Positions 1-5,809 are shown, numbered from the stretch's first letter. The stretch is 8,608 bases of DNA from Alphaproteobacteria bacterium (GCA_005883115.1 VAZQ01000336.1:6528-15135), one strand, 5' to 3'. Numbers and translations are program-made. The notes: a model not told the origin generated them from the sequence alone.

Positions 1-2
1 TA

Positions 3-272
3 CCCTCGCCCCGCGTAGCGGGGAGAGGGTGGCCCGAGCGCAGCGAGGGCCGGGTGAGGGGCAGCCCCGCGTCAAACTCAAAGCGTTCTGCCCTGCAACT
101 TCGCAAGGATCGCCTCGAGAACGCCCTCCTCGTTCCTCAAGACGTCCGAATTCCAGAATCGCAACACGTGATAGCCGTCTGCGCCGGCCGCTGAGGTCCG
201 CGCATAGGATGCCCCTCACCCGGCTCGCGCCTTCGGCGCTCGCCACCCTCTCCCCGCTTCGCGGGGCGAGGG
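3..272. repeat. Inverted-repeat element enclosing a gene remnant
   Basis: The left arm (3-62) and right arm (211-272) are inverted copies. Reading the right arm in reverse complement, about 33 bases at the outer end match with one substitution (GTAG versus GAAG), and the inner ends share CCGGGTGAGGGGC exactly. The centre of each arm is more diverged. Each arm also folds on itself through CCCCGC/GCGGGG. The ~148 bp between the arms contains the degenerate 3' end of a DUF559-like gene. The layout resembles a small non-autonomous or cargo-bearing element, but no transposase and no convincing target-site duplication is visible. The right arm lies about 60 bp past the ligase stop, so its hairpin could also help end or stabilise that transcript, although no T-run follows. 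Confidence 0.75.
78..209 (-). pseudogene. DUF559-type endonuclease-like gene, 3' remnant
   Basis: On the minus strand an open stretch runs from about 209 to a TGA stop at 78-80. It encodes a peptide with GYHVLRFWNSDVLRN followed by EEGVLEAILAKL, which matches my memory of the C-terminal end of DUF559 (Vsr-like, restriction-endonuclease-fold) proteins. Those proteins typically run R-T..L-E-x-x-G-Y-x-V-L-R-F-W-N...V-L-x-N...V-L-x-x-I. Only about 40 residues remain, no start codon or catalytic N-terminal half is present, and an in-frame TGA (216-218) sits in the flanking repeat arm. It is therefore a fragment, probably non-functional. It fits entirely between the two inverted-repeat arms, which suggests gene and repeats moved or decayed together. 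The family call is from motif memory. Confidence 0.7.
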
Positions 273-331
273 AAGAAATCGCGGCGCGGTTCGCTGCGCA
301 GATCACGCATCTCTTAGTCCGGCACATTGCA

Positions 332-1972
332 TCATGACGCAAGCTTGTGCGAGGCGGTGTCGGCCGCCATGCGGCGGAGTTCGAAGCGCTGCAGCTTGCC
401 GGTTTGCGTGCGCGGCAACTCGGTCACGTACTCGATCGTGCGCGGGTATTTGTAGGGGGCAATCGTTGCCTTGACGTGCTCCTGCAGCAGCTTCGTCGTT
501 GCAGCATCGCCGCTATGGCCTGCCCGCAGCACGACATAGGCCTTGACGATCTGCCCGCGCTCCTCGTCGGGCGCACCGACAACGCCGCATTCCGCGACCG
601 CCGGATGCTCGAGCAGCGCCGCCTCCACTTCCGGGCCGGCGATGTTGTAGCCCGCCGAGACGATCATGTCGTCGGAGCGCGCCTGGTACCAAAAATAGCC
701 GTCCGCATCCATGAGATAAGTGTCGCCGGTGATGTTCCAGCCGTTCTGCACGTACTGGCGCTGACGTTTGTCGGCGAGATAGCGGCATCCGGTCGGCCCG
801 CGCACGGCGAGGCGGCCGATGCTGTTGGGCGCAAGCTCGTTGCCGTTGGCGTCGACCACCCGCGCTGCGTAGCCGGGCACGGGCTTGCCGGTGGCGCCGG
901 GGCGAATCTCCTGCTCGGGCGAGCCGATGAAGATATGCAGCATCTCGGTCGCGCCGATGCCGTCGAGGATCTTGATGCCAGTGGCGGCAAGCCAAGCCTC
1001 GAACGTCGCCTTGGGCAAGGCTTCGCCAGCCGACACGCATTTGCGCAGCGAGGAAATATCGTGCCCCCGAAGCTTTGCCAGCATCGCACGATAAGCCGTC
1101 GGCGCGGTGAAGACGATGGTCGCGCGGAATTTCTCGATTGCCGCGAGCAGATCGTCCGGCGAGGATTTCTCGATCACGATCGTGGCGGCGCCGACCCGCA
1201 GCGGAAACAGGACGAGGCCGCCGAGCCCGAAAGTAAAGGCGAGCGGCGGCGAGCCGATGAAGCGGTCCGTGGCGTCGGCGCGCAGCACGTGTCGGCCGTA
1301 GCTGTCGCAAGTCGCCAGGATATCGCGGTGAAAGTGTATCGTGCCCTTGGGCTCGCCGGTCGTGCCCGAGGTGAAGGCGATGAGGCAGACATCGTCGCTC
1401 GCCGTGTCGCACGGCGCAAAGCCTTCGTAACCCGGCGTGGCCATCAGCGTTTCCAGCGCGTCGGCCGCGCCGCTGCCCCAATAGACCACGCGCTGGAGAT
1501 CGGGTGCGAGCGCGCGGGCTTTCTCCATCTCCTCGGCCAGCCGGTGATCGCACAGCGCAAGATGGATTTGCGCTTTCCCGATCGGATAGGCGATCTCCTT
1601 CGCCCGCAACAGCGGCATGGTCGCGACCACGATGCCGCCGGCTTTGATCACGGCGAGATAGGCGGCGACCATCATTGGGCTATTCGGTCCGCGCAGCAGC
1701 ACGCGATGCCCAGGTTCTAGGCCGAGCGTGCGCGTGAGCACATTGGCGATGCGATTCACCCGCTCCGCGAGTTGCGCGTAGCTCAGCGATTCGTTCGGGG
1801 AGATCAGGCAGGGCGCAGCGCCGCGACCCTGCGCGGTCCAGCGGTCGAGCAATTCGACAACGCAGTTCATGCGATCGGGGTATTGCAACTCGGGCAGCTC
1901 GAAACGGAAATCCGGCCATTGCGCTCGCGGCGGCAGGTTATCGCGCGCGAAGGTGTCGACATGCGCCGTCAT
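332..1972 (-). CDS. abmG: 2-Aminobenzoate-CoA ligase (anthranilate-CoA ligase)
   Basis: A 546-residue ANL-superfamily adenylate-forming ligase, predicted cytoplasmic. It should activate 2-aminobenzoate with ATP and CoA to 2-aminobenzoyl-CoA, the entry step of the pathway. Visible motifs: P-loop TSGTTGEPKG (201-210), aromatic-pocket region around SPPLAFTFGLGG (241-252), adenine-binding GATEM (340-344), GDTY with the ribose-binding Asp (416-419), hinge region near RSDD (432-435), and PRTQTGKLQR (520-529) holding catalytic Lys526. Length and motifs fit benzoate/2-aminobenzoate-CoA ligases. The start was set at 1972 because AGGAG (1981-1985) lies 8 nt upstream. An in-frame ATG 30 bp further upstream sits inside a palindromic repeat arm. 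It is the last gene of the minus-strand operon, 187 bp after the dehydrogenase. Substrate choice is inferred mainly from the divergent 2-aminobenzoyl-CoA monooxygenase/reductase gene; benzoate or salicylate remain possible. Confidence 0.88.
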   Translation of the reverse strand: MTAHVDTFARDNLPPRAQWPDFRFELPELQYPDRMNCVVELLDRWTAQGRGAAPCLISPNESLSYAQLAERVNRIANVLTRTLGLEPGHRVLLRGPNSPMMVAAYLAVIKAGGIVVATMPLLRAKEIAYPIGKAQIHLALCDHRLAEEMEKARALAPDLQRVVYWGSGAADALETLMATPGYEGFAPCDTASDDVCLIAFTSGTTGEPKGTIHFHRDILATCDSYGRHVLRADATDRFIGSPPLAFTFGLGGLVLFPLRVGAATIVIEKSSPDDLLAAIEKFRATIVFTAPTAYRAMLAKLRGHDISSLRKCVSAGEALPKATFEAWLAATGIKILDGIGATEMLHIFIGSPEQEIRPGATGKPVPGYAARVVDANGNELAPNSIGRLAVRGPTGCRYLADKRQRQYVQNGWNITGDTYLMDADGYFWYQARSDDMIVSAGYNIAGPEVEAALLEHPAVAECGVVGAPDEERGQIVKAYVVLRAGHSGDAATTKLLQEHVKATIAPYKYPRTIEYVTELPRTQTGKLQRFELRRMAADTASHKLAS

Positions 1973-1980
1973 TGCCGTCG

Positions 1981-1985
1981 CTCCT
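1981..1985 (-). promoter_or_regulatory. Ribosome binding site of the CoA ligase
   Basis: AGGAG on the minus strand, 8 nt before the ATG at 1970-1972. It selects this start over the in-frame ATG at 2000-2002, which is part of the repeat arm beginning at 1999. The site lies only 13 nt downstream (in transcript sense) of that repeat's long stem, so the mRNA fold there could affect ligase translation. Confidence 0.7.
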
Positions 1986-1998
1986 CGGGCAACAAACT

Positions 1999-2118
1999 CC
2001 ATTCATTTCCGCGAAAGCGGGAATCCACGTTTTCGTGTCCCGGGCGAGCGAAGCGAGACCCGGGACCCAGAGCCGCCGCCGGTGGCCCCTCGGTGCCCGC
2101 TTTCGCGGAAACGAACGG
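1999..2118. repeat. Palindromic intergenic repeat between dehydrogenase and ligase
   Basis: A nested palindromic element fills most of the 187-bp gap. Its outer arms (1999-2021 and 2096-2118) match in inverted orientation at 21 of 23 positions, with a perfect 16-bp core (TTTCCGCGAAAGCGGG). Inside is a separate hairpin, GTCCCGGG (2037-2044) pairing with CCCGGGAC (2059-2066), whose loop contains GAGCGAAGCGAG. Repeats of this look are common between genes of Bradyrhizobium-like bacteria (from memory). If the operon is read through, the mRNA carries a long stable hairpin here. Confidence 0.85.
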
Positions 2119-2159
2119 AAGGCAGTTTTGCAGTACCAGCAAGCAAATTGAGAACATCG

Positions 2160-3350
2160 CTACTCCGCCGCCAATGCCGACCTTCCCATGCGATTCTTCA
2201 ACAGCTCGCGCGCGATAACGACCTTCTGCACCTCGGTCGCGCCTTCGTAGATTCGCAGCGCGCGGATCTCGCGGTAAAGCTCTTCCACCTTGACGCCTTT
2301 AGTGACGCCGAAGCCGCCATGGAGCTGCACGGCGCGATCGATCACGCGCTGCGCCGCTTCGGTCGCGAACATTTTCGCTGTCGCCGCCTCCCGCGTGACG
2401 CGCGCGGCGCCTTGGTCCTTGGTCCAGGCAGCGCGATAAACGAGCAACGCCGATGCGTCGACCTCGCTAGCGCTGTCGGCGATCGCGGCTTGCGTCAGCT
2501 GCAGCTCGGCGAGCGGCGCGCCGAAGAGCTTACGGCTTGCGGCGCGCTCGACGGTTTCATGCAACGCGCGCCGCGCAAAGCCGAGCGCGGCGGCGCCCAC
2601 GGTCGAGCGAAACACGTCGAGGGTTGCCATCGCAACCTTGAAACCGTCACCCGGTCCGCCAAGGCGATTGCCAACGGGCACGCGCACGCCCTCGAACCGT
2701 AACGTCGCGAGCGGATGGGGTGCGATGACCTCGATGCGCTCCGTCACGCTCAGTCCAGGAGCGGCGGCATCGACGACGAACGCGGAGAGCCCTTTGGCAC
2801 CGGGCCCTTCGCCCGTGCGCGCGAAGACCACGTAATGATCGGCAATGCCGCCGTTGGAAATCCAGGTTTTGCTGCCGTCGATGCGCAGGTGCGAGGCCCC
2901 GTCGAGTTTCGCCGTCGCGGCGAGCGCGGCGACGTCGGACCCCGCTTCCGGCTCCGACAGTGCGAAGGCAGCGATGGCGCGGCCGTCGCGGACCGGCGGC
3001 AGATAGCGCGCCTTGAGCGCCGCCGAGCCGAACAGCGAGATCGAGGCGGAGCCCAGGCCTTGCATGGCGAAGGCGAAGTCGGACAATCCGTCCCGGAAAG
3101 CCAAAATCTCGCGCGCGAGACATAGTGTGCGCACGTCGAGCCTGTCATAAAGGCCACCGTGCTCGGCCGGCATCACAGCCTTGAGGAAGCCCGCTTCACC
3201 CAGCGCCTTGACTCGCGCCCGGCAGGCCGCATCGACATCGTCGTGCGGCAATGCGGCGAGCGTCGTGTCGGCGAAACGCGCGAGCGACTCGGCAAAGCGG
3301 CGGTGTCGCTCGTCGAAGAAGGGCCAGGTCAGGGTTTCCTTGAGGGTCAC
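2160..3350 (-). CDS. Acyl-CoA dehydrogenase family protein
   Basis: A 396-residue FAD-dependent acyl-CoA dehydrogenase of normal length. It should introduce an alpha,beta double bond into a CoA thioester, here probably an intermediate below the reduced 2-aminobenzoyl-CoA ring, passing electrons to ETF. Signature 1, ALSEPEAGSDVAA (130-142), is intact. KTWISNGG (161-168) is the flavin-contact strand. The C-terminal flavin/dimer region contains QLHGGFG, and YEGATEVQ places the probable catalytic base at Glu369, the position used in MCAD-type enzymes. The start is GTG at 3348-3350, with GGAG (3358-3361) 7 nt upstream, and the N-terminus FFDERHRRFAESL is typical of the family. It is the fourth operon gene, separated by 165 bp from the crotonase-like gene. 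The exact substrate cannot be read from sequence. Confidence 0.88.
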   Translation of the reverse strand: MTLKETLTWPFFDERHRRFAESLARFADTTLAALPHDDVDAACRARVKALGEAGFLKAVMPAEHGGLYDRLDVRTLCLAREILAFRDGLSDFAFAMQGLGSASISLFGSAALKARYLPPVRDGRAIAAFALSEPEAGSDVAALAATAKLDGASHLRIDGSKTWISNGGIADHYVVFARTGEGPGAKGLSAFVVDAAAPGLSVTERIEVIAPHPLATLRFEGVRVPVGNRLGGPGDGFKVAMATLDVFRSTVGAAALGFARRALHETVERAASRKLFGAPLAELQLTQAAIADSASEVDASALLVYRAAWTKDQGAARVTREAATAKMFATEAAQRVIDRAVQLHGGFGVTKGVKVEELYREIRALRIYEGATEVQKVVIARELLKNRMGRSALAAE

Positions 3351-3357
3351 GCGTAAG

Positions 3358-3361
3358 CTCC
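3358..3361 (-). promoter_or_regulatory. Ribosome binding site of the acyl-CoA dehydrogenase (GTG start)
   Basis: GGAG on the minus strand, 7 nt before the GTG at 3348-3350. It supports a non-ATG start: the family-typical N-terminal helix begins immediately after this GTG. Confidence 0.6.
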
Positions 3362-3400
3362 GCCGTTACGGTTAGAGAAGGCGAGGCTGTGCCACCTCTG

Positions 3401-3478
3401 CCGCTCATTCCCGCGCAAGCGGGAATCCAGGGGCCAGAGTCCGTAGCTCTGGGTCCCCGCTTGCGCGGGGATGAACGG
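3401..3478. repeat. Palindromic intergenic repeat between crotonase-like and dehydrogenase genes
   Basis: A second element of the same family as the one at 1999-2118. Its arms 3401-3423 and 3456-3478 match in inverted orientation at 21 of 23 positions. An inner hairpin, CCAGAG (3434-3439) with CTCTGG (3447-3452), sits at the centre. The arms read CCGCGCAAGCGGG here but CCGCGAAAGCGGG in the other element, and both arms of each element carry the same variant, so pairing is kept. It begins 37 nt after the crotonase-like stop codon in transcript sense. Confidence 0.85.
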
Positions 3479-3515
3479 AGACTGGTAGCCTGCTGCAAGT
3501 ACACAAAGAGCCATC

Positions 3516-4349
3516 TCAATTGCCTTCAAAGACCGGCTTCTGCTTGGCGGCGAACGCGCGAAACGCGCGGGCGAAATCCAGCGTCTCCATGCACAACGCC
3601 TGCGCGACCGCTTCGGCCTCAATCGCGCTCTCGACCGACATCGCCCATTCCATGTCGAGCATGCGCTTGGTCATGGCATTGGCGAAAGTAGGCCCTGCGG
3701 CAAGCTCCGCCGCGAGCTGCTGCGCCTGGACCAACACAGTATTGGGGGAGGCGAGCCGGTTGAAGAAGCCCCAGCGTTCCGCCTCCTCGCCGCCCAGCAC
3801 GCGGCCGGTATAGAGGAGCTCGGCTGCGCGGCCCGCGCCGATGATGCGCGGCAGGATGGCGCAGGCACCCATGTCGCAGCCGGCAAGCCCCACCCGGTTG
3901 AAGAGAAAAGCGACCTTGGCGCCAGGCGTTCCGAGCCGCACATCGCAGGCCATGGCCAAGATCGCACCCGCCCCCGCGCACACCCCGTCAACCGCGGCAA
4001 TGATCGGTTGCGGGCACGCGCGCATCGCTTTGACCACCTCGCCGGTCATGCGGGTGAAATCGAGGAGCTCTCGCGCCTCCATCTCCACGAGCGGCTTGAT
4101 GATCTCGAACACGTCGCCGCCTGAACAAAAATTGCCGCCGGTGCCGGTGACGACGAATGCCCTGACGGCTTTTTCCTTGGCCGCTGCGCGGAACAGGTCG
4201 GCGATCTCCGCGTAGCTGTCGAAGGTGAGCGGGTTCTTCTTGTCGGGCCGGTCCAGCGTGAGGGTGGCGACCTTGCCGTCGACGGCAAGCCGAATATGGC
4301 GGGCCTTGTAGCCCGCAAGCGGCAAGGTGACCGCGTTGGCTGCGCTCAT
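3516..4349 (-). CDS. Enoyl-CoA hydratase/isomerase (crotonase) family protein with atypical active site
   Basis: A 277-residue crotonase-fold protein. The oxyanion-hole segment NFCSGGD (73-79) and the AGAGAILAMACD loop (125-136) are present. In typical hydratases the second motif carries a catalytic Glu (G-G-x-x-E-L-A); here that place is Ile130. The second Glu, usually in a Q-P-E motif, aligns with Arg152 in FLFNRVGLAG. An acidic residue, Asp159 in GCDMG, lies a little further on, near where 4-chlorobenzoyl-CoA dehalogenase has its nucleophilic Asp (alignment from memory). It may therefore be a hydratase of a divergent type, a hydrolase, or an isomerase/lyase. The ATG at 4347-4349 overlaps the marR stop as ATGA, with GGAGG (4356-4360) 6 nt upstream, so the two are translationally coupled. 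The inferred role is in processing the reduced ring product. Confidence 0.87.
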   Translation of the reverse strand: MSAANAVTLPLAGYKARHIRLAVDGKVATLTLDRPDKKNPLTFDSYAEIADLFRAAAKEKAVRAFVVTGTGGNFCSGGDVFEIIKPLVEMEARELLDFTRMTGEVVKAMRACPQPIIAAVDGVCAGAGAILAMACDVRLGTPGAKVAFLFNRVGLAGCDMGACAILPRIIGAGRAAELLYTGRVLGGEEAERWGFFNRLASPNTVLVQAQQLAAELAAGPTFANAMTKRMLDMEWAMSVESAIEAEAVAQALCMETLDFARAFRAFAAKQKPVFEGN

Positions 4350-4858
4350 CGCGGCCCTCCGTTGCCGATTGCCTTGCGCGCCGACGCTTTGGTTTTCGCC
4401 AGGAGCCGCATGAGCGTGTCAATTTCCTCACTGGACAGATCCACGAGCATGTCTGCGATCCAGTCGGCGTTCGCGCGCGCCATCGCGCGGAAGAAACGGC
4501 GTCCCTCGGCAGTCAGACTCACGAGCTGCGCGCGGCGATCCTTGGGCGAGGGCTGGCGGTTGATGAGGCCTTGCTCGACCAGCCGATCAACCAGGCCGGT
4601 GACATTGCCGTTCGACACCATCATGCGCTGCGACAGCTCGCCCAATGGCATCGCCTTCGGTGCGCGGTAAAGCTGCGACATCAGATCGAAGCGGGGCAAT
4701 GTGACGTCGAAATTCTCACGCAGGCGCCGGCGAACCGCGCCCTCGATCACCTCCTTGCAAGCGAAGAGCCGCAGCCAGAGGCGCAGCTCGTCCTTGTGAT
4801 CGTGCGGCCGCTCGGCAACTTTGCTCTCCGCATCGAGCGGCAATGTTCGCTGTTCCAT
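4346..4858 (-). CDS. MarR-family transcriptional regulator
   Basis: A 170-residue winged-helix regulator. The DNA-binding domain runs roughly from 52 to 120: the recognition-helix region is LSQRMMVSNGNVTGLVDRLV (75-94), and the wing is RQPSPKDRRAQLVSLT (101-116), with the typical Asp-Arg-Arg at 107-109. Flanking N- and C-terminal helices would form the dimer interface. The start at 4858 was chosen because the TGA of the upstream SDR gene overlaps the ATG (TGATG) and GGGGAG (4864-4869) lies 5 nt upstream. A 21-residue upstream extension would run into the SDR gene. MarR proteins of aromatic-CoA loci usually repress and are released by an aryl-CoA. The likely target is the triple palindrome at 5621-5684, which makes it autoregulatory because it is the second gene of the operon it would control. 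Both ligand and target are inferred. Confidence 0.92.
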   Translation of the reverse strand: MEQRTLPLDAESKVAERPHDHKDELRLWLRLFACKEVIEGAVRRRLRENFDVTLPRFDLMSQLYRAPKAMPLGELSQRMMVSNGNVTGLVDRLVEQGLINRQPSPKDRRAQLVSLTAEGRRFFRAMARANADWIADMLVDLSSEEIDTLMRLLAKTKASARKAIGNGGPR

Positions 4859-5616
4859 CACATCTCCCCGCCTGCGATGGCGAGCGTGGTGCCAGTGACC
4901 GCGGCCGCTTCCGGCGAGCAAAGGTAGAGCACGGCAGCGGCGACCTCCTCCGGCCGGATCAGCCGGCCGATCGGTGCATCCCGCCGGTATTCGGCCAGCA
5001 CGTCAGCTTCCGTGCGGCCGGTTTTGGCGGCCACGCGCGTAGCGCTCTCGCGCACGAGATCGGTGTCGGTGTAGCCGGGACAGACCGCGTTGACCGTGAC
5101 GCCGGACGCTGCGGTCTCCGCGGCGAGCGCGCGCGTCAAGCCGACCAGCGCGTGTTTTGCCGCGCAATAGGCGCTGACATACGCATAGCCTTTGAGGCCT
5201 GCGATCGAGGCCACGTTGACGATACGGCCGAAACCGGCCGCGATCATGCCCGGCAATACCGCTTGCGTCGCATGGACTGCACCCATCACGTGCACATCCC
5301 ACATGCTGCGGAACACCGACGCGTCGGCCTTGCTGAAAGGCCCGCTCGCGACCCAGCCGGCATTGTTGACGAGGATGGCGATCGGGCCGCGCGCTGCCTC
5401 GGCGGCGCTGACCTGCCGCTTGAGCGCGGCCGCGTCGGTCACGTCGGCGACGGCGCAGCCCGCCGCCGCACCGGCTGCGACCGCCGCGCGCAGCGGCGCT
5501 TCGCTGCGGCCGATCACGGTCACGGCGGCGCCGGCGCGGGCGAGCGCCGCGGCGATCGCGCGCCCGATGCCGCGGCCGCCACCGGTGACGAAGGCATGTT
5601 GGCCCGAGAGCGGCAT
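4858..5616 (-). CDS. SDR-family oxidoreductase (probable 3-hydroxyacyl-CoA dehydrogenase)
   Basis: A 252-residue classical short-chain dehydrogenase. Visible features: nucleotide-binding TGGGRGIG (11-18), Asp58-Val (VADV) at the adenine-ring position, NNAG (84-87), catalytic Ser137 (NVASIAG) and Tyr150-x-x-x-Lys154. The helix-4 Asn of the usual tetrad is His109 here (WDVHVMG). Arg37 after the second strand (VIGRSE) hints at NADP or mixed cofactor use, which is uncertain. By context it should oxidise a 3-hydroxyacyl-CoA made in ring degradation. It is the first operon gene; its stop overlaps the marR start. ATG 5616 is the only plausible start: an in-frame TAA lies at 5626-5628 and the next Met is residue 105. 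No Shine-Dalgarno sequence precedes it, and a candidate -10 box ends 6 nt upstream, pointing to a leaderless mRNA. Confidence 0.9.
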   Translation of the reverse strand: MPLSGQHAFVTGGGRGIGRAIAAALARAGAAVTVIGRSEAPLRAAVAAGAAAGCAVADVTDAAALKRQVSAAEAARGPIAILVNNAGWVASGPFSKADASVFRSMWDVHVMGAVHATQAVLPGMIAAGFGRIVNVASIAGLKGYAYVSAYCAAKHALVGLTRALAAETAASGVTVNAVCPGYTDTDLVRESATRVAAKTGRTEADVLAEYRRDAPIGRLIRPEEVAAAVLYLCSPEAAAVTGTTLAIAGGEM

Positions 5617-5622
5617 GGGCTT

Positions 5623-5651
5623 ACTTTAAGCTTAAAATTTTTAGAGTTCAA
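5623..5651 (-). promoter_or_regulatory. Candidate sigma70-type promoter of the SDR-led operon
   Basis: On the minus strand, TTGAAC (5651-5646), a 17-nt spacer, then TAAAGT (5628-5623). Each hexamer matches the consensus at 4 of 6 positions. The -10 box ends 6 nt before the SDR ATG, so transcription would begin at or next to the start codon. The -10 lies over the proximal palindrome and the -35 over the central one, so a bound repressor would block polymerase. Confidence 0.4.
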
Positions 5652-5653
5652 GC

Positions 5654-5682
5654 TTGTGATGTAGATGCTTTAGGCTTAAAGT
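5654..5682 (+). promoter_or_regulatory. Candidate sigma70-type promoter of the monooxygenase/reductase gene
   Basis: TTGTGA (5654-5659), a 17-nt spacer, then TAAAGT (5677-5682). This is the exact mirror position of the opposing promoter about 5652.5, with the same -10 hexamer. The -35 is weak (4 of 6). The -10 overlaps the distal palindrome. Start of transcription near 5689 would leave a leader of about 120 nt containing a palindromic repeat. Confidence 0.35.
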
Positions 5683-5704
5683 AATTATGGTGCGGCTCTC
5701 GTGC

Positions 5705-5779
5705 GTCATGGCCGGGCTGACCCGGCCATCCCATCTTCTCGCGAACAAGATGAATGCGCGGGTCAAGCCCGCGAATGAC
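5705..5779. repeat. Palindromic repeat in the 5' leader of the monooxygenase/reductase gene
   Basis: The element starts GTCAT (5705-5709) and ends ATGAC (5775-5779). Its two halves resemble inverted copies (GCCGGGCTGACC against GGTCAAGCCCGC). The left half forms a perfect 9-bp hairpin with a CTGA loop (5708-5729). The right half forms CGCGGG/CCCGCG (5757-5762 with 5768-5773). It is a different family from the two repeats inside the opposing operon, and of a kind I associate with Bradyrhizobium-like intergenic regions. It lies between the promoter candidate and the ribosome binding site. Confidence 0.8.
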
Positions 5780-5799
5780 AGGGGAAGGGCCGCAGCCTT

Positions 5800-5804
5800 G
5801 GAGG
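5800..5804 (+). promoter_or_regulatory. Ribosome binding site of the monooxygenase/reductase
   Basis: GGAGG, 5 nt before the ATG at 5810. It decides this start over an in-frame ATG at 5687, whose extra 41 codons would just translate the palindromic repeat. From 5810 the FAD-binding Gly motif begins at residue 7, as is normal for such enzymes. Confidence 0.8.
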
Positions 5805-5809
5805 CGCGC

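Larger units (their letters stand above)
5621..5684. promoter_or_regulatory. Triple palindromic operator in the divergent promoter region
   Basis: Three related palindromes: TTTAAGCTTAAA (5625-5636, perfect), CAAGCTTG (5649-5656, perfect 8-mer) and TTTAGGCTTAAA (5669-5680, one mismatched pair). Their centres at 5630.5, 5652.5 and 5674.5 are exactly 22 bp apart, about two helical turns. The outer two extend to a 16-nt inverted pair, TTACTTTAAGCTTAAA (5621-5636) against 5669-5684, with one mismatch. Size and symmetry fit dimeric MarR binding sites, and the only regulator gene in view is MarR-type. Binding itself is inferred. Confidence 0.7.

Noticed and set aside
29..337. 102-codon plus-strand frame at the left edge
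   Set aside because: It runs through both inverted-repeat arms and the antisense of the DUF559 remnant; no protein family is recognisable.
340..349. CAAGCTTGTG near the ligase stop, identical to the central operator core
   Set aside because: It lies in codons at the end of the ligase gene, has no promoter context and no flanking companion sites. A 10-mer match alone is weak.
347..1720. Long open frame on the plus strand opposite the ligase gene
   Set aside because: It is an antisense shadow caused by high GC codon bias. The Arg-rich composition has no recognisable domain, while the minus strand carries complete ANL motifs.
5687..5809. 41-residue N-terminal extension of the monooxygenase/reductase from ATG 5687
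   Set aside because: It would translate a palindromic repeat. GGAGG precedes the 5810 ATG, and the FAD motif sits at residue 7 from that start.
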